A DNA stretch of 64,000 nt from Bacillus aquiflavi (GTDB lineage Bacteria > Bacillota > Bacilli > Bacillales > Cytobacillaceae): the NCBI RefSeq assembly GCF_019915265.1, contig NZ_CP082780.1, positions 2,666,001 to 2,730,000 of the forward strand. The letters are read 5' to 3'. Below, piece after piece: positions 8,747-17,685 of the stretch (positions are counted from its first letter, which is position 1; every line of letters starts with the position of its first letter). Position numbers and translations under genes: made by a program. The notes under the pieces were generated by a model. That model saw nothing but the letters and a program-made list of their open reading frames with translations, had not been told where the DNA came from and made no database searches.

Positions 8747-8836
8747 CAGATCGTTGACAAACGCTCGCATTCTTATTGTCAGCTCATAAGAATGATATTC
8801 GCTTCCGCCTCGACGTTCAAGCATTTTCTAATCTCT
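8747..8836 (+). repeat. Dispersed repeat, copy B (shortened)
   Basis: It begins CAGATCGTTGACAAACGCTC and continues with GCATTCT, matching the left end of the copy at 61423 almost exactly. It then has ATTCGCTTCCGCCTCGACG and an AAGCATTTTCTAATCT right end. It is about 20 bp shorter in the middle than the full form. It lies between the acyl-CoA synthetase stop and its terminator. Confidence 0.65.
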
Positions 8837-8914
8837 TGGAAATCAAATCTTAACTTTAACCAGCTTTTCATTGGTCATTAACTAAAATGATGATTAAAAA
8901 TACATTTTAAAAAA

Positions 8915-10504
8915 TTAGCTTTTTTCAAAAGTCTCTAGCTCACGCTTTCGTAGCTCAACTCGGCGAATTTTACCTGACGTTGTTTTTGGAAGCTCTGTTA
9001 AATATTCAATTTGCCGAGGGTATTTATAAGGAGCTGTCAATTCTTTTACATGCTCTTGAAGTACCTCCGTTAAATTAGGTGTATCTCGTGTCACTCCATC
9101 ACGTAAAACAACGAAAGCTTTTACTATATTGCCGCGAACCTCATCTGGACTAGCAACAACAGCACACTCTTTAACAAATGGATGTTTAACAAGTGCATCT
9201 TCTACTTCAAAGGGGCCAATGGTATAACCAGAACTAATAATAATATCGTCGCCGCGGCCTTCAAACCAGAAGTATCCTTCTTCATCCTTTTTGGCCATAT
9301 CACCAGTTATATAATACTCTCCACGATACTGCATTGCTGTTCTCTCAGGATCTTTATAATAGTTTTTAAACAAAGCTGGTGTCTCACTATGAACTGCGAT
9401 ATCACCAACTTCTCCTACTGCACATGGATAACCATCTTCATCAATAATTTCTACTCGGTTACCAGGAGTTGGTTTTCCCATTGAACCCGGTTTCAATTTC
9501 ATCTCTTTTGTGACACCAACGAGAAGCGTATTTTCTGTTTGTCCATAACCATCGCGGACAGTCACATTAAAATACTTTTTAAACGTATCTATTACATCTC
9601 TATTTAGAGGTTCTCCTGCAGAGACAGCACTGTGCAAATTTACCAGATTAAAATCATGAAGATTGTCGACCTTTGCCATTAAGCGATATTCAGTAGGCGT
9701 GCAACATAACACATTTACTTTATAGTCATCAAGAAACTGCAAATATTTTTTCGGTTCGAATTTCCCATTATATACAAATCCTGTTGCACCTGTACCTAAT
9801 ACAGATAAAAATGGACTCCAAATCCACTTTTGCCATCCAGGTCCTGCTGTAGCCCAAACAGTATCATTCTCTTGAATACAAAGCCAATTTTTTGCTGCCG
9901 TTTTTAAGTGTGCATATGCCCATCCATGTGAATGAACAACACCTTTAGGATTTCCAGTCGTCCCTGATGTATATGATAAAAAGGCCATGTCATCTCTTTT
10001 TGTCGCTGCTATCTCCATTTCATCAGAAGCTGTTTTCATTTCCTCATCAAGCTGAATCCATCCTTCAACTTGATCGCCTATTACAAATTTAGGCAATATT
10101 TCAGCCTCTTTAATACCAGAAAATTGATTAATATATGGAAAGTAACTTACGATTCCCTTCACATCACCATGATTAATACGGTATTGAATATCTTTCGTTC
10201 GCAGCATTTCAGAGCTAGGGATTACGACAAGCCCGGACTTTAGAGCAGCTAAATATACTTCATAAGCCTCTATTAAACGGGGAACAATGATTAATATAAT
10301 ATCCCCTTTTTGTAAACCTTTTTGCTTGAAAACGTTTCCAATTTTGTTTGCATTTTTAATTAAACTGCTATACGTAATTTCTTTTTTCTCTCCTGAGTCA
10401 TTTGTCCATTTTATTGCAATTTTATTCGGATCTTCTGCAAATTTTTCTATTTCACTTACTAAATTATATTTTTCTGGAGCAATTAACATTTCCCTATTCA
10501 TCAT
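8915..10504 (-). CDS. ytcI: Acyl-CoA synthetase (AMP-forming), YtcI/MbcS type
   Basis: A 529-residue member of the acetyl-CoA-synthetase-like AMP-binding family, activating a short or branched carboxylic acid to its CoA ester. The adenylate motif YTSGTTGNPKG lies at about 178-188, the A5-type DGYGQTEN near 320, and YITGDMAKKDEEGYFWFEGR with the hinge GRGDDIIISSGY near 420-435. The catalytic lysine is in PKTTSGKIRR close to the end. Position and length fit B. subtilis YtcI. Homologues named MbcS use isobutyrate and 2-methylbutyrate for branched fatty acid priming, so that substrate is plausible but unproven here. The ATG at 10504 follows GGGGGATAA. It is a single-gene unit ended by the terminator in which the intron sits. 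Confidence 0.9.
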   Translation of the reverse strand: MMNREMLIAPEKYNLVSEIEKFAEDPNKIAIKWTNDSGEKKEITYSSLIKNANKIGNVFKQKGLQKGDIILIIVPRLIEAYEVYLAALKSGLVVIPSSEMLRTKDIQYRINHGDVKGIVSYFPYINQFSGIKEAEILPKFVIGDQVEGWIQLDEEMKTASDEMEIAATKRDDMAFLSYTSGTTGNPKGVVHSHGWAYAHLKTAAKNWLCIQENDTVWATAGPGWQKWIWSPFLSVLGTGATGFVYNGKFEPKKYLQFLDDYKVNVLCCTPTEYRLMAKVDNLHDFNLVNLHSAVSAGEPLNRDVIDTFKKYFNVTVRDGYGQTENTLLVGVTKEMKLKPGSMGKPTPGNRVEIIDEDGYPCAVGEVGDIAVHSETPALFKNYYKDPERTAMQYRGEYYITGDMAKKDEEGYFWFEGRGDDIIISSGYTIGPFEVEDALVKHPFVKECAVVASPDEVRGNIVKAFVVLRDGVTRDTPNLTEVLQEHVKELTAPYKYPRQIEYLTELPKTTSGKIRRVELRKRELETFEKS

Positions 10505-10678
10505 TTATCCCCCTTTTAGCATCTATATACAAAATAATTATACTAAATTATCATAACATTTTAAATTATTTTTATATAAATAATTTTAATAAAAAATATA
10601 ATTTAAATGTTTTCCCTTTTTTAGATATAATATGAAGAGGATAATATTAGAAATGACTTTTAAAAATGGGGGATCTTT

Positions 10679-11099
10679 TTGGATACAAAGAAGAAAATGA
10701 TCATCATTACATTCATTTCTGCTTTATTATTTTGTACCTTAATAGTTGTTACTTCCCTGTCACCATTATCACAATTTGGTCAAAAAGGCAAATCAATTTA
10801 ACTCGCTTGGTATGTGGCTTTCAATAGGGATGATACTCACTTTTTACATTGTTCCATTATTTATGTACATCGCTGGCTTGAAATGGATGAAATACATTAT
10901 GGCTATTTTTTGTGCTTTAGGAATCATTATTTTTATATCATTCATGTTTATTACTGTTTTTATAGGTACAGTAAAAAATCTAATCCCAATGCTAGTTACT
11001 GTACTCATAATCTGTTGTGTTGCAACGATTATGAATATAATTTGGTTTTTTATCATGTTTCGTTCAAAAGATCATCAATCATCTGTTCACACTAATTAA
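10679..11099 (+). pseudogene. Small four-helix membrane protein (DUF5391-like), frameshifted
   Basis: Two overlapping frames make one gene. The first starts with TTG at 10679 after AATGGGGGA and reads DTKKKMIIITFISALLFCTL...SPLSQFGQK. The second continues NQFNSLGMWLSIGMILTFYI to a stop at 11099. A surplus G at 10787-10788 (CAAAAAGGCAAA) breaks the frame. Removing it gives a 139-residue protein with four membrane segments and a conserved-looking ANQFNSLGMW link. From memory it resembles the Bacillus DUF5391 family, whose function is unknown. It is convergent with the SASP gene. It is either a recent pseudogene or a read error. Confidence 0.65.
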
Positions 11100-11122
11100 A
11101 GTGAATGATGTTTTGGACATTC

Positions 11123-11152
11123 AAAAAGGAGCAGGCAAAACAGCCTGCTCCT
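11123..11152 (-). terminator. Terminator of the SASP gene
   Basis: Stem AGGAGCAGGC/GCCTGCTCCT with a 6-nt loop, followed on the minus strand by TTTTTG. It is 20 bp after the SASP stop and may also end transcription from the convergent small gene. Confidence 0.85.
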
Positions 11153-11172
11153 CGTAGCCATATTATATTTTT

Positions 11173-11376
11173 TTATTGAGAGAAACCACCTAATTGTTGT
11201 TCAGCCATTTGAACAAGGCGCTTAGTGATTTCACCACCTACTGAACCGTTTGCACGAGATGTAGTTTCTGCACCAAGTTGAACACCAAATTCTTGGGCAA
11301 TTTCAGTTTTCATTTGATCAAGAGCTTGTTGTACTCCAGGTACTAATAATTGGTTAGAGTTATTGCTTCGTGGCAT
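11173..11376 (-). CDS. sspA: Alpha/beta-type small acid-soluble spore protein
   Basis: A 67-residue spore DNA-binding protein that coats and protects forespore DNA. The family signature is complete: [20 protein letters not shown] contains the germination protease site (TEIAQEF), and [20 protein letters not shown] is the second conserved block. It starts at 11376 after AAGGAGGTGA. Upstream on the minus strand, TGTATGA followed about 17 bp later by CACACTCTA is a weak candidate for a sigma-G promoter. It lies next to thiI as sspA does in B. subtilis, which is why I use that symbol. Several paralogues normally exist, so the exact name is inferred from position. Confidence 0.94.
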   Translation of the reverse strand: MPRSNNSNQLLVPGVQQALDQMKTEIAQEFGVQLGAETTSRANGSVGGEITKRLVQMAEQQLGGFSQ

Positions 11377-11461
11377 GTGACTTCACCTCCTTGTGAGTAT
11401 AGAGTGTGTAGAATCACATGCCTTCATACAAAGCTTTCAATGGTAATTGTTCACATCATTA

Positions 11462-12652
11462 CTAAAATAAATCATTCAGTGTTTCAGGTTTAAGTAAAAT
11501 CGTTTCCGTATTTAAGACAGCACTTTGAATGAATGGGTCAAAATTAGTAAAGCTTTCAAAATGATTGGCTCTTTCTCGACGAGGATTTGTTTTAGGATTT
11601 GCTGGGACAAAAATAGTACAGCAATCTTCATAAGGACGAATTGAAATATCATGGGTATCTATTCGTTTTGAAATATCGATAATTTCTGTTTTATCCATCG
11701 CGATCAGAGGACGCAGTATAGGTGTATTTGTCACCTCATTAATTGTATACATACTTTCAAGTGTTTGACTTGCCACTTGTCCAAGACTCTCACCTGTAAT
11801 AATTGCTAAAGCATTGTTTTTTTTACGAAGTTCATCAGTAATTCGCAGCATGATTCTTCTTGTTGTCGTCATCGTGTAGTTTTCAGGAATCTGTTTGCGA
11901 ATGAGCTGTTGGATTTCGGTGAAAGGCACAACATGAAGTGTAATAGAACCGCTTACCTCTGCAAGTTTTTTTGTCAAATCAATCACTTTTTGCTTTGCCC
12001 GTTCACTTGTATAGGGAGGACTAAAAAAATGGACTGCTTCGATATCAAGTCCCCGCTTCATTGCTAAATAACCTGCAACAGGACTATCAATGCCTCCCGA
12101 TAACATGAGCATTCCTTTTCCACTTGAACCAACTGGCAATCCTCCAGCACCTTCAATGTTTTCACAAGATAAATAAACAGCTTCTTTGCGCACTTCAATA
12201 CGTAAGTTTATATCTGGCTGTTTAACATCTACTTTCAAATTAGGAATATTTTTTAGTAAAAAACCTCCGAAAATATTGTTTAATTCATCTGAATTATACG
12301 GAAAAGCTTTATCGGCACGTTTGGTCGTTATTTTGAATGTATTTCCTTCGCGATAAAGCCGTTTAACAAGTGCTAACGCTGTTTTTTTCATATTTTCAAG
12401 ATTTTTTTCAACTTTTATCGCAGGACTAAACGTTTGAATTCCAAAAACGCCCTTTAATTTATTGACAACAGCTTCACCATTTTCATTATTTAAAAGTACA
12501 TACATTCTTTCACGATTGGCTTCCACTTTAACAGTGGGAAAATCAGCTAATACATTCTTCACATTATGCCTTAATTGATTAATAAATTTTTGTCTATTTC
12601 TTTTTTTCAATGAAAGTTCTCCATAACGGATCAAAATACGATCATAGTTCAT
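11462..12652 (-). CDS. thiI: tRNA 4-thiouridine synthetase ThiI
   Basis: ThiI adenylates U8 of tRNA and transfers sulfur to form 4-thiouridine. The 396-residue protein has a ferredoxin-like N-terminal region, a THUMP domain (about 60-165) and a PP-loop ATPase with MLSGGIDSPVAGYLAMKRG (about 183-201). The conserved cysteine region YEDCCTIFVPANPKT lies near 345. There is no C-terminal rhodanese domain, as is usual in Bacillus. It starts 2 bp after the upstream cysteine desulfurase gene, so the two are co-transcribed and the desulfurase supplies the persulfide. Confidence 0.96.
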   Translation of the reverse strand: MNYDRILIRYGELSLKKRNRQKFINQLRHNVKNVLADFPTVKVEANRERMYVLLNNENGEAVVNKLKGVFGIQTFSPAIKVEKNLENMKKTALALVKRLYREGNTFKITTKRADKAFPYNSDELNNIFGGFLLKNIPNLKVDVKQPDINLRIEVRKEAVYLSCENIEGAGGLPVGSSGKGMLMLSGGIDSPVAGYLAMKRGLDIEAVHFFSPPYTSERAKQKVIDLTKKLAEVSGSITLHVVPFTEIQQLIRKQIPENYTMTTTRRIMLRITDELRKKNNALAIITGESLGQVASQTLESMYTINEVTNTPILRPLIAMDKTEIIDISKRIDTHDISIRPYEDCCTIFVPANPKTNPRRERANHFESFTNFDPFIQSAVLNTETILLKPETLNDLF

Positions 12653-12653
12653 C

Positions 12654-13799
12654 TTAATTCATTACCTCTCCAAGTTGTTTTACCGTCTCTGTTATTCCCT
12701 TTATAACAGCTTTGGCTTCTTCGATTGTATTGTCATATGTTAAGCTTATTCGAATTGCACTTTCTGCAATATCTTGATTAACTCCCATTGCCAATAACGT
12801 ATTACTTGCTGCCTTATTTTTTGAAGAACAAGCACTTGTTGTGGAAACATATATTTCTTTTTCCTCTAAAGCATGAAGAAACACTTCAGCTTTTATCCCG
12901 CGAACAGAAAAATTCAATATATGCGGTGCTGCCTGTTCTGATGGCGTATGGACAATAATCCTTTCAATTTTTTCAAGTTCTTTTTTTAATATATTCTTGA
13001 TTGATGTTAATTTTTCTAATGTCGCTGCTTTTTTTTCAAAAGTGAGCCGCAATGCCTTAGCCATTGCGACAATTCCAGCAACGTTTTCTGTTCCGCTGCG
13101 AATTTTTAATTCTTGGCTGCCGCCTGAAAATAATGGTGAAATTTTGATTCCTTGTTTTATTAGTAATGCACCAGTTCCTTTTAAAGCATGGAACTTATGT
13201 CCTGAAATTGAGTAGAGATCAATATTGTCTTCATGCATATTAAGCGGAACCTTGCCAACTCCTTGAATATGATCAACATGAAATAATATTTTCGGATAGT
13301 CTCGTAATAATTGACCAATTTCTTGGATTGGCTGAATGGTTCCTATTTCATTATTAACATGAATAATTGTGACGAGTATCGTCTCATCACGGATTGCTTT
13401 TTTAACATCTATCGGAGAAATTCTTCCTGAAGTATCAACAGGCACATATGTAACTTGAAACCCGAATTGTTTTTTGAGCTGTTCAATGGCCTCTCGAGTT
13501 GAGGAATGCTCAACTGCTGTCGTCACAATATGTTTTCCCCTGCCTTTATACATAAGTGCTGTACCTTTTATCGCTAAGTTGTTACTTTCTGTTCCCCCTG
13601 ATGTAAAAAAAACTTCATTTGCCCTTACATTTAAAAGCTTTGCAATTTGCGATCTTGCTTCGATTAAAAGGTTTTCCGCAGCTCCGCCAATTCGATGCAG
13701 AGATGACGGATTCCCGAAGTAATCATTTGATACTTTTACAAATGCGTCAATGACTTCCTTGTAAGGCTTTGTAGTTGCACTATTATCAAAATAAATCAC
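12654..13799 (-). CDS. nifZ: Cysteine desulfurase NifZ (sulfur donor for ThiI)
   Basis: A PLP-dependent cysteine desulfurase of the NifS/IscS family. It begins IYFDNSATTKPY and has the PLP lysine in SISGHKFHALKGTG (about residue 200). The catalytic cysteine sits in VSTTSACSSKNKA (about 320), with a short loop typical of group II-like partners. I choose GTG at 13799 as start because AGGGGTGA lies 5 bp upstream. An ATG at 13805 is also possible but lies almost on top of that RBS. The gene is directly upstream of thiI with a 1-bp gap. In B. subtilis the adjacent pair NifZ-ThiI is sufficient for tRNA s4U formation. Confidence 0.93.
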   Translation of the reverse strand: MIYFDNSATTKPYKEVIDAFVKVSNDYFGNPSSLHRIGGAAENLLIEARSQIAKLLNVRANEVFFTSGGTESNNLAIKGTALMYKGRGKHIVTTAVEHSSTREAIEQLKKQFGFQVTYVPVDTSGRISPIDVKKAIRDETILVTIIHVNNEIGTIQPIQEIGQLLRDYPKILFHVDHIQGVGKVPLNMHEDNIDLYSISGHKFHALKGTGALLIKQGIKISPLFSGGSQELKIRSGTENVAGIVAMAKALRLTFEKKAATLEKLTSIKNILKKELEKIERIIVHTPSEQAAPHILNFSVRGIKAEVFLHALEEKEIYVSTTSACSSKNKAASNTLLAMGVNQDIAESAIRISLTYDNTIEEAKAVIKGITETVKQLGEVMN

Positions 13800-13853
13800 T
13801 TTCATCACCCCTATCTTTTCAATTTAGTTTTTTATAGGATCAGTTTTAACTAG

Positions 13854-13880
13854 AAAAAACAGGCCAACATTAGCCTGTTT
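13854..13880 (-). terminator. Terminator of ezrA
   Basis: Stem AAACAGGC/GCCTGTTT abutting the ezrA stop codon, followed on the minus strand by TTTTTTC. Confidence 0.85.
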
Positions 13881-15578
13881 CTAGTCTTGTTCTTCAGACA
13901 TGATGTTTTCAATTTTTTTCAAAGCGCCCGGCTCAACCTCTTCTACCGCTGTTGCAGCTTGCTCTAAAGCACTGCGATAATCAAAAAGACGAAAAGCTGT
14001 TTCAGCATGTTCCAATGCTTTTGCTACAGATGGGTACTGGCTTCTATACCTGTTCCCATATTGAATGACTCTCTCTGCCAGCATCACTTCGTCAAGCATT
14101 TCATCCGTTGAATTTGATAACTTTTCAACTGTCAACAAGGCGGCTTTTAAATTTTCTTGAACTGCGCTCATATTTAAAGGTTTTTCTTCAATTTTTTGAA
14201 TAACAACTTGTATATTTTTCTTTGCTTCTTCCATTAAATATTGATAATCTTGCGGTAATCCAGGTAAATTACTTTTAGAAATCAGTCTCTTGAGCTCCTT
14301 AATTTGCTTAGATAATTCGCTCACTTTTTCTCGTGCTGAAATTTCATCTTTGCGGAGGGCTCGAAGTCTTTTTGCAAATTGTTTCTGCCCATTTCTAACA
14401 GAATCAAGCTTCTCTTTAATTTCTTTTAATTCTTTTGAAAGCTCAGTTTGGGCAGTTTCTTGTTGAGATATTTTTATTAAAAGCATCTCGAACCTTTTAT
14501 ACAATTGAATAAGTTGTTTTTCCGTTTGATCGAGCTGTGCCAGCTCCTTTTCACCTAAACGATAGCTTTGCTGAACAAGCTCAGTTTCTGCTTTTAATTT
14601 ATTATATTCTTCATGAGCCGCTTCTAACACTAAGTCTGTCTCTTGTTTATTTTTTATAAGGTAATGCTTAGCAACAACTTCCTGTTCGAGCAGATAAAAA
14701 ATTAATTCAATACTTTCTTTTAATTCTTCCACTTTTTTATTTACATTTTCAACATTTGTTTTTTCGATATAAATGAGACAATTGTTTAATTCACTTTTAA
14801 ATAGTTCAAATTGTTTTTCTATCTCAAGATGATGGAGGGGATATCCTTGGCTTATCATTTCTTTATAGCCTTCTTTTAATTCTGCTAGTTGGGAAGGGAT
14901 TGTTGTTTGACATTCTATAAGAACACCCGGAATAATTTCCATCTTCTCATTAATGCCTATTAAATCTTCTTCGATTTGATTTACAATTTCACGTGCCTTC
15001 AGATAATTTCCATTAGTCGTTTCTTCGTGGAATAATTGGAATTTTTTATTAGTTTCATCAACTTGAAGCTCTAATTGGACTGCCGCCTTTCCGAACGAAT
15101 GACTATTGGCTAATAAAGACGTCTTTAACTCCCGAAATAAATCTTTTAACTCTTCAATTTCAATTCGATTATTTTCTTCGCTACTAACTAATTCTTTTAA
15201 CTCTGTTAAGATAGAGGTCACCATCTCCTCTATTTTCGTTAATTGTTGTTCCATTTTCTCTTGAATAGCATTAGCTTTATTAAACTGAAACTTATTTATA
15301 CATCCCTCAGCATCTGAAAATAACTGATCCACTTCAGGTAAATGAACAGTAACAATCTCATCCCATTCTTTACGCCAGCGCTCAAATAGTTGTTCTGTTT
15401 GGCCCATCATGTTAAGCTGTTTTACTTTTGACATTTCATCGAGTACAGGGCGATCCGTTATAGTAACTTTCCAAGTTTCAAGTCGTTCTATTTCTTTAGT
15501 ATGCTTTTTTTTCGTTATATATCCTACTAAAAATAAGCTTAGCAAGAGTACGATAACACCAATTATGTAGTATAGCAT
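13881..15578 (-). CDS. ezrA: Septation ring formation regulator EzrA
   Basis: EzrA is a membrane-anchored, spectrin-like coiled-coil protein. It binds FtsZ, restricts Z-ring formation to midcell and helps recruit PBP1. The 565-residue product has one N-terminal membrane helix (LYYIIGVIVLLLSLFLVGYI) and then almost continuous heptad-rich helix. The conserved LNMMGQTEQLFERWRKEWDE comes early in the chain, and IQYGNRYRSQYPSVAKALEH lies near the C-terminus with the usual FDYRSALEQAATAVE end. The start at 15578 was chosen because AGGGGG lies 7 bp upstream; the frame extends six codons further without RBS support. Transcribed alone, with a terminator touching its stop codon. Confidence 0.96.
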   Translation of the reverse strand: MLYYIIGVIVLLLSLFLVGYITKKKHTKEIERLETWKVTITDRPVLDEMSKVKQLNMMGQTEQLFERWRKEWDEIVTVHLPEVDQLFSDAEGCINKFQFNKANAIQEKMEQQLTKIEEMVTSILTELKELVSSEENNRIEIEELKDLFRELKTSLLANSHSFGKAAVQLELQVDETNKKFQLFHEETTNGNYLKAREIVNQIEEDLIGINEKMEIIPGVLIECQTTIPSQLAELKEGYKEMISQGYPLHHLEIEKQFELFKSELNNCLIYIEKTNVENVNKKVEELKESIELIFYLLEQEVVAKHYLIKNKQETDLVLEAAHEEYNKLKAETELVQQSYRLGEKELAQLDQTEKQLIQLYKRFEMLLIKISQQETAQTELSKELKEIKEKLDSVRNGQKQFAKRLRALRKDEISAREKVSELSKQIKELKRLISKSNLPGLPQDYQYLMEEAKKNIQVVIQKIEEKPLNMSAVQENLKAALLTVEKLSNSTDEMLDEVMLAERVIQYGNRYRSQYPSVAKALEHAETAFRLFDYRSALEQAATAVEEVEPGALKKIENIMSEEQD

Positions 15579-16023
15579 GTTAAGCCCCCTGTTCATAGCC
15601 GAAGATTATATGTATTGCAATTTTAAAATATGACACTTTTTATTGCATTTTTATTTTAATGGGGCTATGTTAAACATTATTGTTGTTTTAGGCTTAATGT
15701 ATGAGATCCTATCAGCTATGACTGGAGGATCCTTCTGGTAATATAAGCCGTTAAATCAACACAATTTTATAACATAACCATCTTAATAAATATTCATTTC
15801 AATGTTTTTATGATAACATGTAAACGACATTTTTTAACTATTAATTTGGTCTTTTTAAGTAATTTATCAACTGCCGTTTCGAACTGAACGAGAATGCGAG
15901 CGTTTGTCAGTTTGAATAAATACTATGATAAATGCCTTTACACATAATTGAACTATAGAAACTAGGAGAATTCAACTAATTCACCATTAAATTTAAGATA
16001 CTTTCAAGGAGGTTCACAATAAA
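15579..16023. other. ezrA-hisJ divergent intergenic region
   Basis: This 445-bp AT-rich region must contain the ezrA and hisJ promoters. I cannot assign either by eye. It also holds a partial copy of the dispersed repeat (15866-15914). No gene is seen. Confidence 0.5.
15866..15914 (-). repeat. Dispersed repeat, partial copy E
   Basis: On the minus strand it reads CAAACTGACAAACGCTCGCA then TTCT, which matches the left arm of copies at 61423 and 8747. The right part is replaced by GTTCAGTTCGAAACGGCAG. It appears to be a solo arm. Confidence 0.5.
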
Positions 16024-16818
16024 ATGAAAAAAGATGGCCATATTCATTCTCGTTATTGCCCGCACGGCACAAATAATTCTTTTGAGGAATATATAGAAAA
16101 AGCGATATCTCTTGGGTTTCAAGAAATATCTTTTACCGAACATGCCCCCTTACCAAAAGGCTTTGAAGATTCTACTCCTACAAAAGACAGTGCGATGGAA
16201 ATAGAATGTTTACCAAATTATTTTGCCGATATTAACAAAATAAAAAGAAAATACGAAAAATATATAAAAATTAACGCGGGGCTAGAAGTTGATTATATTG
16301 AAGGATTTGAGAAAGAAACGACGGATTTTCTTAATCAATTCAATTCTTTTATTGACGATGCAATTCTCTCTGTTCATTTCTTGAAAATCGGGGATGAGTA
16401 TGATTGTGTTGATTATAGTCCAGATTTGTTTAAAACGATGACAAAAAAATACGGGTCTGTAGAAGCCGTGTATGAAAACTATTTTCGTACAGTTGCTCTA
16501 TCTGTTCATTCTAATTTAGGCCACAATAAACCAAAGCGGATCGGTCATATAACATTAATCCACAAATTTCAACATCGATTTCCTGTTTCGAAAAATTTTA
16601 ATCAAGAAATACGATCCATTTTATTAGCGAAAAAAAAACATCATTACGAGTTAGATTATAACGGGGCAGGAACAGCGAAACCTCTTTGCCGCGAACCTTA
16701 TCCACCTGCAAAAATTGCAGAGGAAGCCTTTAAGCTCGGGATCCCCCTTATTTATGGATCTGATGCTCATCAAGTGAAAGAACTAGGCCAAGGAAGGGAC
16801 AAAATGCATTTTTTTTAA
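16024..16818 (+). CDS. hisJ: Histidinol-phosphatase, PHP family
   Basis: HisJ dephosphorylates histidinol phosphate, the penultimate step of histidine synthesis. The 264-residue protein opens with the PHP motif DGHIHSRYCPHGT (metal-binding histidines). It also shows ISFTEHAPLP (about 39-48), GLEVDYIEG, ILSVHFL, and IGHITLIHKF for later metal ligands, and ends with PLIYGSDAHQVKELG. AAGGAGG precedes the ATG by 11 bp. As in B. subtilis, it lies apart from the main his operon, between ezrA and refZ. Confidence 0.94.
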   Translation: MKKDGHIHSRYCPHGTNNSFEEYIEKAISLGFQEISFTEHAPLPKGFEDSTPTKDSAMEIECLPNYFADINKIKRKYEKYIKINAGLEVDYIEGFEKETTDFLNQFNSFIDDAILSVHFLKIGDEYDCVDYSPDLFKTMTKKYGSVEAVYENYFRTVALSVHSNLGHNKPKRIGHITLIHKFQHRFPVSKNFNQEIRSILLAKKKHHYELDYNGAGTAKPLCREPYPPAKIAEEAFKLGIPLIYGSDAHQVKELGQGRDKMHFF

Positions 16819-16822
16819 TTGC

Positions 16823-17452
16823 TTAAACAACCATATGAACATCTTTTTCACATAAAACTTGATCAATCCAGCTTTCAATTTCGAGATAATATTTCTCGGC
16901 AAAGTATTGTTCGTAAGGAAGCACGTGAAGTACTTCAGTCACGTAATATGTGTTTAAAAATGGCATCGTGAGAAGTCCTTTCAACTGCATAATGATATAA
17001 TTAATAGAAATAGGTTTAAACTCTTTTTCGTTTATTCCCTTTTCTAAAACTTTTTTAAAATAGTAACGTTCTTTCATAAAGTATGTCGACATAATTTCTC
17101 GAATGACTTGTGAATCGATAGAGACTTCTCTTAATACGAAGCGTGTTAACTGAAGATGAGCCGTTTGAAAGTAGAGAATGTTTTTTGCCATCACTTATAA
17201 AACTTCACTTGCCTCCTTCTGACCTAGCAAAGAATATCCATTTTCAATCTCGGACAAATAATTTTCAAAAAAAGATGTTAAACAATATTCCAACAATCCG
17301 TGTTTGCTTTGAAAATAATACGAAATATTCGCTACATTCACATTCGCTTTCCCTGCGATATCTCTTACAGATGTACCGCTATACCCTTTCATATTAAAAA
17401 GGGAGACGGCTACGTCCACGATATGTTTTTTAGAGTTTTTCCGCATCTTCAT
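16823..17452 (-). pseudogene. refZ: TetR-type regulator RefZ, interrupted by an in-frame stop
   Basis: RefZ is a TetR-family DNA-binding protein that modulates FtsZ assembly near chromosome ends during sporulation. The N-terminal HTH is intact (VAVSLFNMKGYSGTSVRDIA, then NVNVANISYYFQSKHGLLEY). The C-terminal domain (LQLTRFVLREVSIDSQVIRE, IMSTYFMKERYYF) follows in the same frame. A TAA at 17195-17197 after EASEVL separates them. Replacing one base of that codon restores a protein of about 209 residues, the B. subtilis length. I take the ATG at 17452 as start, after AGAGG. Downstream hisJ is convergent. The lesion is a substitution, not a homopolymer indel. Confidence 0.85.
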
Positions 17453-17628
17453 CCTCACCTCTTTTAAAGCACTTACTGCTTTTATTAATAAATATTCTTT
17501 TATGAATGTACTATTTCCTGTAAAAACTTTCCGACAAAGTCACTCCTTAATCAGCTTCTTTTGATATAATAAAATTTATTTTTTAACAGAGCCCGTTGAA
17601 AAATATGATTTATAGTCGAATCTTCTTC

Positions 17629-17670
17629 ACTTCAATTAGAGAAGATCAATACCTCTCCTCTAATTGAAGC
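17629..17670. terminator. Perfect 12-bp inverted repeat after the methionine gamma-lyase gene
   Basis: CTTCAATTAGAG and CTCTAATTGAAG are separated by 16 bp. This is 16 bp after the gene's stop. The hairpin is strong, but no clean T tract follows on the minus strand. It could be a terminator or an operator; termination is the simpler reading. Confidence 0.5.
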
Positions 17671-17685
17671 CCCACGATTTAAATG

